From positions 682,001-746,000 of the forward strand of contig JAXLQV010000001.1 in NCBI GenBank assembly GCA_046331465.1: a DNA stretch of 64,000 bases, given 5' to 3'. Both the position numbers and the translations under genes were made by a program. The stretch's first letter is position 1. Each line of letters starts with the position of its first letter. A model generated the notes under the pieces. That model was not told the DNA's origin and did no database searches. It was given only the letters and a program-made list of their open reading frames with translations. Positions 52,545 to 60,411 of this stretch are shown piece by piece. The stretch is from UBA5066 sp046331465. GTDB lineage: Bacteria; Acidobacteriota; Thermoanaerobaculia; UBA5066.

Positions 52545-54437
52545 ATGGCCCGTACCCGACGCCTCGCCCTCCTCGCGGTCGCCGCCCTCCTCTCGGGGGC
52601 GGCCCTCCGCGGCCTCCTCGCGCTCGCCGAGGCGGTGGTCGAGGGGCGCGTCCGCGAGAGGCTCGTCGCCGGGGCGGCGGAGCGGGGCTTCGCGCTCACG
52701 ATCGACCGGGTCCGGGTCCGGTTCCCGTCCCGCGCGAGCCTCCTCGGGCTCTCGCTCGCGGGGAAGGGCGTCACCGTCCGGCTCGACCGGCTCGACGCCC
52801 GCGTCGCGCTCCTCGGGCACGGCGTCCGGGACCGGCTGAGACGGGTCGAGCTCGGCCCGCTCTCGGCCGACCTTCCCCACGGCGTCTCGCTCGCCGCGGC
52901 GCCGAGCTCGTGGGACGTGGAGTGGAGCGACGCCGCCCTCGTCCTGGCGGGGCGGGGAGGCGAGGGGCGCCTCGTCCTCGAGCGCCCCGGGGCGTCGTCC
53001 GTGAGGATCCGGGCCGACCGGCTCGACCTGACGCGGCTCCTGAAGCTCCGCCGGGACGGGGCGTGGGTCGGGGACCTCGGCGTCGTCTCCGCGCTCGCCG
53101 CGGTCGACCCGGCGCCGGGCGGCGGCCGGAGCGTCGAGGCGAGCCTCCTCGCGCGTCGGGCCCGGCTCGCCGCGCCGCCGGAGGACGACGCGCCCGGCGT
53201 CGCCGCGCTCGGCGGCGCGTTCGACGCGGAAGGATCGGTGACGGCGACGTGGAACCCGGAGGCCCGGTTCCTCGAGGTCCCCTGCATCTCGGGGACGGCC
53301 GCCGGTCTCCGCGGGCGCGCGCACGGCGTCCTCGCCTTCGCGCCGGGGGACGCCTGGTTCGACGTCGGGCTCTCCGTCCCGCGCCTCGAGCTCGCGACGC
53401 TCCTCGCCGCCTCGGGCCTCGGCCTCCCCTCCGGGGAGGACGACCTCGGGAGCGCGGCGCTCGAGGCGCGCGTCACCGGGCGGATGCTCGACCCGAAGTC
53501 GTTCGTCGTCGAGCAGAAGCTCGACTTCCGCCCGCCTGCCCGGCTCCCCGCCGAGCTCGAGGCGCTCCGCGGGCCTTTCCGCCGCGTGATGACGGGGCGG
53601 GACGGCCGCGAGACGACCGTCGACGTCGACCCCGAGAGCCCCGACTTCGTCCCGCTCGACTCGGTCCCGCCGCTCTTCGTCCGGGCGCTTCTCACCTCCG
53701 AGGACGCGGGCTTCTGGGGCCACCCCGGGATCGACCTCTCCGAGGTCCCCGTCGCGGCGTCGATCAACTGGGTCCGCGGGGAGCGCGCGCGCGGAGCCTC
53801 CACGATCACGCAGCAGCTCGCCAAGAACCTCTTCCTGAACCGGGAGAGGAGCTACCGGCGGAAGCTCCAGGAGGCGGCGCTCGCGCTCCTCCTCGAGCCG
53901 GCGCTCGGCAAGCGGCGGATCCTCGAGATCTACCTGAACGTCATCGAGTGGGGGCCCGGCATCCACGGGATCGGCCCGGCCGCGCGGCACTACTTCGGGA
54001 AGAGCCCGTCCGAGCTGACGCCGCGCGAGAGCGCGTTCCTCGTCGCGCTCATCCCCGGCCCGGTCAAGTACCAGACCTCGTTCGCGGACGGCGTCCTCTC
54101 GCGCGGCTTCTCGCGGCTCGTCAACGGAGTCCTCTACCGGCTTCGCTCCGTCGACGTCCTCACCGACGACGAGCTCGCGGCCGAGCTCGCCGCCCCGATC
54201 CGGCTCCGCTGGACGCCGCCGGAGGCGGCGGGGGAGGAGGAGCCCGGGGACAACGGAGGGGATGCGCCTGGAGAGGCCGAATCGCTCGACCTCGGGATGC
54301 CGACGGCTTCGGAGCGCTCTCCTGGACCGCCGCGCGATCCGGGCGTCGAGCGACCCACGGCCGCGCCGACGCCCCAGCCGGTCGCGACGCCGAAAGCAAC
54401 GGCCACCACCTCCGCGCCCACTCCGACCCCGGCCTGA
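52545..54437 (+). CDS. GT51 peptidoglycan transglycosylase with large N-terminal extension
   Basis: 630 residues. N-terminal membrane helix (about 5-25). Residues about 30-345 form an extension with no transglycosylase similarity; the pattern of short beta strands (VRLDRLDARVALLGHGV, FLEVPCISGTAAGLRGRAHG) recalls AsmA-type periplasmic proteins. The GT51 domain is about 350-530: the catalytic Glu386 is in LLTSEDAGFWGHPGIDLSEV, then RGASTITQQLAKNLFLNRER, KRRILEIYLNVIEWGPGIHG, ARHYFGKSPSELTPRESAFL. It would polymerise lipid II. There is no transpeptidase domain, so it is a monofunctional enzyme much longer than MtgA (about 240). The tail is low-complexity Pro/Ala/Thr. Confidence 0.9.
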   Translation: MARTRRLALLAVAALLSGAALRGLLALAEAVVEGRVRERLVAGAAERGFALTIDRVRVRFPSRASLLGLSLAGKGVTVRLDRLDARVALLGHGVRDRLRRVELGPLSADLPHGVSLAAAPSSWDVEWSDAALVLAGRGGEGRLVLERPGASSVRIRADRLDLTRLLKLRRDGAWVGDLGVVSALAAVDPAPGGGRSVEASLLARRARLAAPPEDDAPGVAALGGAFDAEGSVTATWNPEARFLEVPCISGTAAGLRGRAHGVLAFAPGDAWFDVGLSVPRLELATLLAASGLGLPSGEDDLGSAALEARVTGRMLDPKSFVVEQKLDFRPPARLPAELEALRGPFRRVMTGRDGRETTVDVDPESPDFVPLDSVPPLFVRALLTSEDAGFWGHPGIDLSEVPVAASINWVRGERARGASTITQQLAKNLFLNRERSYRRKLQEAALALLLEPALGKRRILEIYLNVIEWGPGIHGIGPAARHYFGKSPSELTPRESAFLVALIPGPVKYQTSFADGVLSRGFSRLVNGVLYRLRSVDVLTDDELAAELAAPIRLRWTPPEAAGEEEPGDNGGDAPGEAESLDLGMPTASERSPGPPRDPGVERPTAAPTPQPVATPKATATTSAPTPTPA

Positions 54438-54446
54438 AGACGGCCC

Positions 54447-56633
54447 TCAGGTTCTTGCCGTCGGGCTCTCATCCTCCAGCGCCCTCGCGAGCAGCCGGGC
54501 GATGTGCTGCACCTCGACGGGGTCCTTCCCCTTGTCGAAGCCGCCCCGGATCTGCATGACGCAGCCGGGGCAGTCCATCGCCGCGAGGCCGGCGTTCGTC
54601 TCGCGGATGCTCGCGAGCTTCTTCTGGAGGATCGGCCTGCTGATCTCGGGGAACTTGAGGGAATAGGAGCCGCCCATCCCGCAGCAGGTGTCCGACTCCT
54701 TCATCTCGACGACCTCGTGCCCCGCCCTCCGGAGGAGCGCCCGCGGCTCCTCGGAGACGTGGAGCGTCCGCTTCAGGTGGCAGGAGTCGTGGTACGTCAC
54801 GGGCGGGAGCTTCCGCGCGTCGATCTCCAGCGAGCCCTCGTCGACGAGCTTCGTCACGAGCGACGAGAAGTCGATCACCTTCGCCGCGAGCGCCTCGGCC
54901 TTCGCGACACAGTCGGTCCTCCCCGTGCTCCGGAGCGACCGGGCGAACTCGTGCTTCAGCGCGGTGGTACAGGTGGGGCAGGCGGAGACGACCCAGTCGA
55001 CCTCCTCGGCGAGGAGCGCCTCCAGGTTGTCGATCGCGTTCTGCGCGGCGACCTCGAAGGCGCCGCTGTAGCGCGCGGGGGCCCCGCAGCAGGTCTGCGC
55101 CTCGGGGAAGGTCACCTCGACGCCCCCCGCGTTGAGGACCTTCACGACGTCCTCGCCCATCCCGGGGTAGGCGAAGTCGATGAGGCAGCCGGCGTAGAAC
55201 GCCGCGCGTCGAACGCGGGCGCCGGGCCTCGCGGAGGCCCCGGCGCGGGCCGCAGTCTGCGAGATTGTCTTGAAAGCGTCGCGGAAGGGCTTCTCCGCGA
55301 TGGCGGGGAGGCTCCGGAAGTCGGCGAGGCCCGAGAGGAAGAGCGGCAGGTGCCGCACGAAGCCGTCCTTCTCGAACGGCCTCTGGGCGAGCGAGGCGGA
55401 GCGGAGGACCGAGTGGAAGAGGCGGCGGTTGTTGACGACCCTGAAGATCGCCTTCTGGACGAGCGGCTGCCCCTGCTCCTTCACCTGGCGCCGACGGACC
55501 TCGACGATCAGCTCGGGGATGTCGATCTTCCCCGGGCAGACGCCGACGCAGTTGCCGCACTGGATGCAGAGCCCCTGGATCTCCTTCGAGCGCTCCATCG
55601 CGCCCGTCCACGCGGTCAGGATCGTCCCGATGCCGCCGGTGTAGACGTCGCCGAAGACGTGCCCGCCGACGTGCCGGTAGACGGGGCAGACGTTGAGGCA
55701 GGAGGCGCAGCGGATGCACTGGAGCGCTTCCCGGAACACGGGGTCGGCCGCCATCTCGGTCCGCCGGTGGTCCATCAGGACGACGTGCAGCTCCTTCGGC
55801 GTCCCGTCGGTGTTCGGGGCGGCGCCGGTGATCATCGAGACGTAGCTCGTCATCAGCTGCCCGGTCGCGCTGCGCGGGAGGGCCGTGAGGATCGGGACGA
55901 CGTCCGCGAAGAGCGGGACGAGCTTCTCGAGGCCGACGATCGCGACGTGGATCCTCGGGAGCGTCGTGACGAGGCGGGCGTTCCCCTCGTTCGTGACGAG
56001 GACGAGAGTGCCGGTCTCGGCGACGGCGACGTTCGCGCCGGAGATCCCCATGTCGGCCTCGAGGAAGGCGGGGCGCAGCTCCTTGCGCGCCACTTTCACG
56101 AGGCGCGGGATGTCGGTCGCGAGCCGCTCGCCGACCTCCCTGCTGAAGATCTCGGCCACGTCCTCCTTCGTCAGGTGGATCGCAGGCATCACCATGTGCG
56201 AGGGGCGCTGGCCGGCGAGCTGGATGATCCACTCGCCGAGGTCGGTCTCCTTCACGTCGATCCCGGCCTCGAGGAGCGCCGCATTGAGGTGGACCTCCTC
56301 GGAGGCCATCGACTTCGACTTCGCGACCTTCTTCACGCCCTTCTCGCGGGCGAGGTCGACGATGTACCGGCGGACCTCCTCGGGGCTCCGGAGGAGAACG
56401 ACCTTCGCGCCCCGCGCCTCGGCCTCCCTCGTGAACCGCGCGGCGAGCTCCGGGAGGCGCCCGGCGGCGTCGCCCTTGATCCCGGCGATCCGGCCTCTCA
56501 CCGCCTCGAAGTCGACCCCCTGGTACGCCTTCGCGCGGCTTGCGGGATACGCCTCGTAGAAGCGGCCGAGCGCTCCGGCGAGGTCCGGGTTCCCGAGCGC
56601 CTCGGCGATCTCCTTGTGAAACGTCATCGTCAC
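54447..56633 (-). CDS. L-lactate oxidation protein, LutB-LutA fusion
   Basis: 728 residues. Residues about 1-300 are the LutB/LldF LUD domain (KSMASEEVHLNAALLEAGID, ADMGISGANVAVAETGTLVL). Two ferredoxin clusters follow: CIRCASCLNVCPVYRHVGG and CIQCGNCVGVCPGKIDIPEL. The last 240 residues are a LutA/LldE unit with two CCG motifs: YAGCLIDFAYPGMGEDVVKV with QTCCGAPARYSG, and YHDSCHLKRTLHVSE with DTCCGMGGSY. In Bacillus and Shewanella these are separate genes of the L-lactate oxidation complex with LutC. The GTG at 56633 overlaps the lutC stop and has GGAGG seven bases upstream; the ATG two codons on is the alternative. Confidence 0.93.
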   Translation of the reverse strand: MTMTFHKEIAEALGNPDLAGALGRFYEAYPASRAKAYQGVDFEAVRGRIAGIKGDAAGRLPELAARFTREAEARGAKVVLLRSPEEVRRYIVDLAREKGVKKVAKSKSMASEEVHLNAALLEAGIDVKETDLGEWIIQLAGQRPSHMVMPAIHLTKEDVAEIFSREVGERLATDIPRLVKVARKELRPAFLEADMGISGANVAVAETGTLVLVTNEGNARLVTTLPRIHVAIVGLEKLVPLFADVVPILTALPRSATGQLMTSYVSMITGAAPNTDGTPKELHVVLMDHRRTEMAADPVFREALQCIRCASCLNVCPVYRHVGGHVFGDVYTGGIGTILTAWTGAMERSKEIQGLCIQCGNCVGVCPGKIDIPELIVEVRRRQVKEQGQPLVQKAIFRVVNNRRLFHSVLRSASLAQRPFEKDGFVRHLPLFLSGLADFRSLPAIAEKPFRDAFKTISQTAARAGASARPGARVRRAAFYAGCLIDFAYPGMGEDVVKVLNAGGVEVTFPEAQTCCGAPARYSGAFEVAAQNAIDNLEALLAEEVDWVVSACPTCTTALKHEFARSLRSTGRTDCVAKAEALAAKVIDFSSLVTKLVDEGSLEIDARKLPPVTYHDSCHLKRTLHVSEEPRALLRRAGHEVVEMKESDTCCGMGGSYSLKFPEISRPILQKKLASIRETNAGLAAMDCPGCVMQIRGGFDKGKDPVEVQHIARLLARALEDESPTART

Positions 56634-57193
56634 GGCGTCACCTCCGGCGTTGCGGCCGCGCCGTCGTGGACGACGACCACCAGCCGCACCGGTCCGTGGG
56701 CCCCGATCGTCAGGACCCGCTCGATGTCGGCCGTCCGGCTCGGCCCGGTGACGAAGGAGATGTAGGGGGCGCTCCGCGGGTCGAGCTTCGGGAGGACGTC
56801 CGCGAGGGAGGGGAGGATCCGGTCGACGGGAAGGAGCGCGACGTGGATCTCCGGGAGCGTCGAGGCGAGGCGGAGCGCGGGGTCGGTCGCGTCCTGGACC
56901 ACGGTCCCGGTGTCGGCGAGACCCCACTCCATCTCGCTGACGCCGACGCGGCTCGAGGCCGCCGCCTCGCGCGTCACGTCGAACGTGAGGCCGGGGACGC
57001 GCTCCGCGAGGCGCGCTTCGTCGAGGCCGGCAGCGAGCGGCCCCGCCACCCAGACGGCGCGGGCTCCGGGCGTGTCCGCCACGTGCTCCTTCCCGAGGAG
57101 CTCCTCCACGAAACGGAGGGCTTCCGTCGGCGCCCCGACCCTGTGGACCTCCGCGCTGACGGCCTCGGCACGTGCCCGGAACGTCTCGAACAT
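56630..57193 (-). CDS. lutC: LutC/LldG LUD-domain protein
   Basis: 187 residues, close to LutC. VSEMEWGLADTGTVVQDATD and ASTLPEIHVALLPVDRILPS are the family blocks; ISFVTGPSRTADIERVLTIG and HGPVRLVVVVHDG end it. LutC is a subunit of the iron-sulfur L-lactate dehydrogenase complex. It is the first gene of the pair, overlapping the LutB-LutA gene by four bases, and is divergent from the histidine kinase gene across a gap of 88 bases that carries the CTAG dyad. Confidence 0.9.
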   Translation of the reverse strand: MFETFRARAEAVSAEVHRVGAPTEALRFVEELLGKEHVADTPGARAVWVAGPLAAGLDEARLAERVPGLTFDVTREAAASSRVGVSEMEWGLADTGTVVQDATDPALRLASTLPEIHVALLPVDRILPSLADVLPKLDPRSAPYISFVTGPSRTADIERVLTIGAHGPVRLVVVVHDGAAATPEVTP

Positions 57194-57249
57194 CGCGTCC
57201 TCCCCGGTCCGGAGCCCCGCTCCGGCGTTCCCGACGAGGCTATATGAAA

Positions 57250-57272
57250 ATACCTAGAGATTTCTAGGGTAT
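57250..57272. promoter_or_regulatory. CTAG dyad between lutC and the kinase gene
   Basis: ATACCTAGA (57250-57258) faces TCTAGGGTAT (57263-57272), a near-perfect inverted repeat with one extra G in the right arm. The sites TACCTAG and CTAGGGTA match the palindromes upstream of the lactate permease gene, so one regulator probably controls both. CTAG is otherwise rare in this GC-rich DNA. Confidence 0.7.
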
Positions 57273-57275
57273 TCT
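57270..57275 (+). promoter_or_regulatory. Candidate -10 box TATTCT, leaderless start
   Basis: TATTCT ends six bases before the GTG at 57282. The box overlaps the right arm of the CTAG dyad, so a protein bound there would affect this promoter directly. Confidence 0.5.
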
Positions 57276-57281
57276 TGCGCG

Positions 57282-59654
57282 GTGATCACTGCGGCCCAGC
57301 CGGGCCTGTTTCGACCGGCTCGCCGATCCGGCGGACGCGGCGCGGCTCTCCGCATGCTGCTCCTGGCGCTGCCGGCCCTCCTCGGGGCGTCCCTTCCCGC
57401 GGCCGCCGCGGCGGCCGACGCCGCCGCCGGCCACCAGGTCCTCGTCCTCCACTCCTACTACCGGGGCTACAAGTGGGCCGACGACGAGCACCGCGGGATC
57501 GCGTCGGTCCTCGAGCCGGTCCTCGGCGTCGAGAACGTCTTCGTCGAGTACATGGACACGAAGCGCTTCTGGGAGCCGCGGCACGTCGCGCAGCTCCGGG
57601 ACGTCTACGCGCGCAAGTACGCCGACCACCGGATCGACCTCGTCGTCGCCGTCGACGACCGCGCGCTCGAGTTCCTCGTCGCGCACCGCGACGAGGTCTT
57701 CCCGGCAGTGCCGGTCGTCTTCTGCGGCGTGAACTACTTCCGCGAAGAGAAGCTGAACGGGAGGACGGGATTCACCGGCGTGAGCGAGGACGCGGACCTC
57801 GCGGCGAGCCTCGACACCGCGCTCGCCCTCCACCCCGACACGCGGCGCATCTACGTCGTGAACGACGACACGGAGACGGGGCTCGTCGTGCGCGCGCGGC
57901 TCGCCGAGCTCGGGCCTTCGTGGAAGAGGGTCCCGCTCGAGCCGCTCGACGGCCTCGCGATGCCGAAGCTCCTCGAGCGGCTCCGGGCGCTTCCCGAGCG
58001 GAGCCTCGTCCTCTTCACCTTCTTCTCGCGGGACGCCGAGGGGAAGGTCTTCGGATACGACGAGAGCGCCCGGCTCGTCGCCCAGGCGTCGAACGCCCCG
58101 GTCTACGGCGCCTGGGATTTCAACCTCGGCCTCGGCATCGTCGGCGGGAAGCTGACGAGCGGCTTCGACCAGGGGGAGACCGCAGGAAAGATCGCGCTCC
58201 GGGTCCTGCGCGGGGAGAGGCCGGAGTCGATCCCGGTCGTGAGGGGCCTCCCCGGGCGGTACCTCTTCGACGACGTCCAGCTGAAGAGGTGGAGGATCCC
58301 CTCCTCGAGCCTCCCGAAGGGGAGCACGGTCATCAACCTCCCGGAATCGGCCTTCGCGCGGTACCGGACGGCGATCCTCGCGGGCGCCGGCGCGCTCGTC
58401 CTCCTCGGCGTCCTGAATGCGGTCCTCGCCCTGAACATCCGCCGCCGGAAGCTCGCCGAGGAGGCGCTCCGGAAGCACCAGGAGCAGCTCGAGGAGACGA
58501 TCCGCCTCCGGTCGGAAGAGCTCTCGCGCGCGAACGAGGAGCTCCGGCGGGACATCGTCGAGCGGGAGCGGACGGAACGGGCCCTCCGCGTCGCGGAGGC
58601 GAACCTCAGGAGCATCTTCGAGAACGCGGCGGAGGGGATCTACCAGTCGACCCCGTCCGGGAGGTTCGTCACGGTGAACCCCGCGCTCGCGTCGATGGCC
58701 GGCTTCCGCTCGCCGGCCGAGATGATCGTCGTGATCGGGGACATCCGGCGCGACTTCTACGTCGACCCGGCGAGCCGCGTCCGCTTCGAGGAGGCGCTCT
58801 CCTCGCAGGACGAGGTCCGGGGCTTCGAGTCGCTCGTGCGGCGGAAGGACGGCGAGCTCATCTGGGTCCTCGAGAACGCGCGCGCCGTGCGGGACGAGGC
58901 GGGACGCGTCGACCACTACGAGGGGATCGTCCAGGACATCACCGAGCGGCGCCGCCTCGCCGAGAAGCTGGACGGGTCGCGGCGGAAGCTGCGGCGCCTG
59001 GCGTCCGAGCTGACGCGCGTCGAGGAGCGCGAGCGGCGGACGATCGCGGCGCAGCTCCACGACGGGCTCGGCGCGACCCTCTCGATGGGGAAGGTGCGCC
59101 TCGGGGCGCTCCGCCAGCAGGCGCAGGGGACGCCGCTGGCGCCGGACATCGAGGCGGTGCACGCCCTCGTCGGCGAGGCGGTCCGCGAGACCCGGGCGCT
59201 GACGTGGGAGCTGAGCCCGCCGATCCTCTACCAGCTCGGGCTCGAGGCGGCCCTCGAGTGGCTCGGCGAGAGCTTCGAGGAGAGGCACGGCGTCGCCTTC
59301 CGGTTCCAGAGGGAGGGCGAGAGGCGCGACCTCGGCGAGGAGCGCCGGTTCCTCGTCTTCTCGGCCGTCCGCGAGCTCCTCCTCAACGTCGTGAAGCACG
59401 CCGCGGCTGGGAGCGTCGCCGTCACGCTCCGCTGGCGCGACGCCGAGGTCGAGGCGACGGTGAGCGACGACGGGGAGGGGTTCGAGGCGGCCGCCGCGCC
59501 GCCGGACGAGCGCCGGAGCTTCGGCCTCTTCAGCATCCAGGAGCGCTTCGACGACCTCGGCGGGCGCGTCGTGGTCCGCTCGGCTCCCGGCGAGGGGACG
59601 GCCGTGACCCTCGTGCTACCTTACCGGCCGGAGGCCGCGGAAGAGGGCGAATGA
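57282..59654 (+). CDS. Sensor histidine kinase with periplasmic-binding-type sensor
   Basis: 790 residues from a GTG. A signal/anchor helix (about 25-45) is followed by a periplasmic domain of about 310 residues resembling ABC substrate-binding proteins (LVLHSYYRGYKWADDEHRGI, DTRRIYVVNDDTETGLVVRA, APVYGAWDFNLGLGIVGGKL). A second helix (about 367-387), a coiled coil, a PAS domain (about 440-560) and a HisKA_3 kinase follow: phospho-acceptor His593 in RRTIAAQLHDGLGATLS and an ATPase domain (VRELLLNVVKHAAAGSVAVT, SDDGEGFE). Its overlap with the regulator gene and its place between lactate genes suggest it senses lactate or a related carboxylate. Confidence 0.92.
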   Translation: MITAAQPGLFRPARRSGGRGAALRMLLLALPALLGASLPAAAAAADAAAGHQVLVLHSYYRGYKWADDEHRGIASVLEPVLGVENVFVEYMDTKRFWEPRHVAQLRDVYARKYADHRIDLVVAVDDRALEFLVAHRDEVFPAVPVVFCGVNYFREEKLNGRTGFTGVSEDADLAASLDTALALHPDTRRIYVVNDDTETGLVVRARLAELGPSWKRVPLEPLDGLAMPKLLERLRALPERSLVLFTFFSRDAEGKVFGYDESARLVAQASNAPVYGAWDFNLGLGIVGGKLTSGFDQGETAGKIALRVLRGERPESIPVVRGLPGRYLFDDVQLKRWRIPSSSLPKGSTVINLPESAFARYRTAILAGAGALVLLGVLNAVLALNIRRRKLAEEALRKHQEQLEETIRLRSEELSRANEELRRDIVERERTERALRVAEANLRSIFENAAEGIYQSTPSGRFVTVNPALASMAGFRSPAEMIVVIGDIRRDFYVDPASRVRFEEALSSQDEVRGFESLVRRKDGELIWVLENARAVRDEAGRVDHYEGIVQDITERRRLAEKLDGSRRKLRRLASELTRVEERERRTIAAQLHDGLGATLSMGKVRLGALRQQAQGTPLAPDIEAVHALVGEAVRETRALTWELSPPILYQLGLEAALEWLGESFEERHGVAFRFQREGERRDLGEERRFLVFSAVRELLLNVVKHAAAGSVAVTLRWRDAEVEATVSDDGEGFEAAAAPPDERRSFGLFSIQERFDDLGGRVVVRSAPGEGTAVTLVLPYRPEAAEEGE

Positions 59655-60298
59655 GCACGACCATCCTCCTGGTGGACGACCACAGGATCGTCCGCGAAGG
59701 GCTGCGCACCCTCCTCGCCCAGCAGCCGGACCTGGAGGTCGTCGGGGAGGCGGCGGACGGCCGCGAGGCGGTCGAGAAGTCGCGCCTCCTCCGCCCCGAC
59801 GTCGTCGTCATGGACATCGCGATGCCCGAGCTGAACGGTGTCGAGGCGACGCGGCTCGTCCTCTCCGAGCTCCCCGCGACGCGGGTCGTCGCGCTCTCGA
59901 TGTACGCGGACCGGCGTTTCGTCGCCGAGATCCTGCGGGCCGGCGCGCTCGGCTACGTCCTGAAGGACGGCGCCTTCGAGGAGCTCGCCCTCGCGATCCG
60001 GACGACGATGGAGGGGAAGACCTACCTGAGCCCCTCCATCGCAGGCCTCGTCGTCGAGGAGCTCGTCCGGCGGTCGGCGACGCCGGGCTCGCCCTCCCTC
60101 GCCTTGCTGACGCCGCGGGAGAGGCAGGTCCTGAAGCTCCTCGCAGACGGCATGCGCCCGCGCGAGATCGGTCAGGAGCTCTCGATCAGCGCGAAGACGG
60201 TCGAGGTCCACAAGCAGAACCTCATGAACAAGCTCGAGATCCACTCGGCCGCCGAGCTGACCCGCTTCGCCATCCGCGAGGGTCTCGCGACGGCCTGA
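59651..60298 (+). CDS. NarL/FixJ-type response regulator
   Basis: 215 residues; the ATG overlaps the kinase stop (ATGA). The receiver domain has Asp9/Asp10 and the phosphorylated Asp55 in VVVMDIAMPELNG; the LuxR-type helix-turn-helix is LTPRERQVLKLLADGMRPRE then IGQELSISAKTVEVHKQNLM. HisKA_3 kinases pair with this class. NarL-type proteins often bind inverted heptamers related to TACxxxT, so the CCTAGG dyads at 57250 and 60322 are likely targets. This is inference. Confidence 0.94.
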   Translation: MSTTILLVDDHRIVREGLRTLLAQQPDLEVVGEAADGREAVEKSRLLRPDVVVMDIAMPELNGVEATRLVLSELPATRVVALSMYADRRFVAEILRAGALGYVLKDGAFEELALAIRTTMEGKTYLSPSIAGLVVEELVRRSATPGSPSLALLTPRERQVLKLLADGMRPREIGQELSISAKTVEVHKQNLMNKLEIHSAAELTRFAIREGLATA

Positions 60299-60321
60299 CC
60301 CCCTCCCCCCCCCCTTACTTG

Positions 60322-60363
60322 TACCTAGGTAAAATGATGTAACTTCATTATTGCACCTAGGTA
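60322..60363. promoter_or_regulatory. Paired CCTAGG palindromes upstream of lactate permease
   Basis: Perfect TACCTAGGTA (60322-60331) and CACCTAGGTA (60354-60363) have centres 32 bases apart, about three helical turns. Between them AATGA (60333-60337) and TCATT (60345-60349) form another dyad. TAAAAT (60330-60335) is a possible -10 box. The layout is that of an activator or repressor bound as two dimers before the permease gene at 60412. Confidence 0.72.
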
Positions 60364-60411
60364 TTTCCCTCCTCATCCTTAGGGTCGCCCGATCGGGATG
60401 AGGAGGGAACG

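Noticed and set aside
60305..60314. Run of ten C as a phase-variation tract
   Set aside because: It lies seven bases after a stop codon, not in a coding frame or between -35 and -10 boxes, so slippage would not switch a gene. It may be an error-prone site in the assembly.
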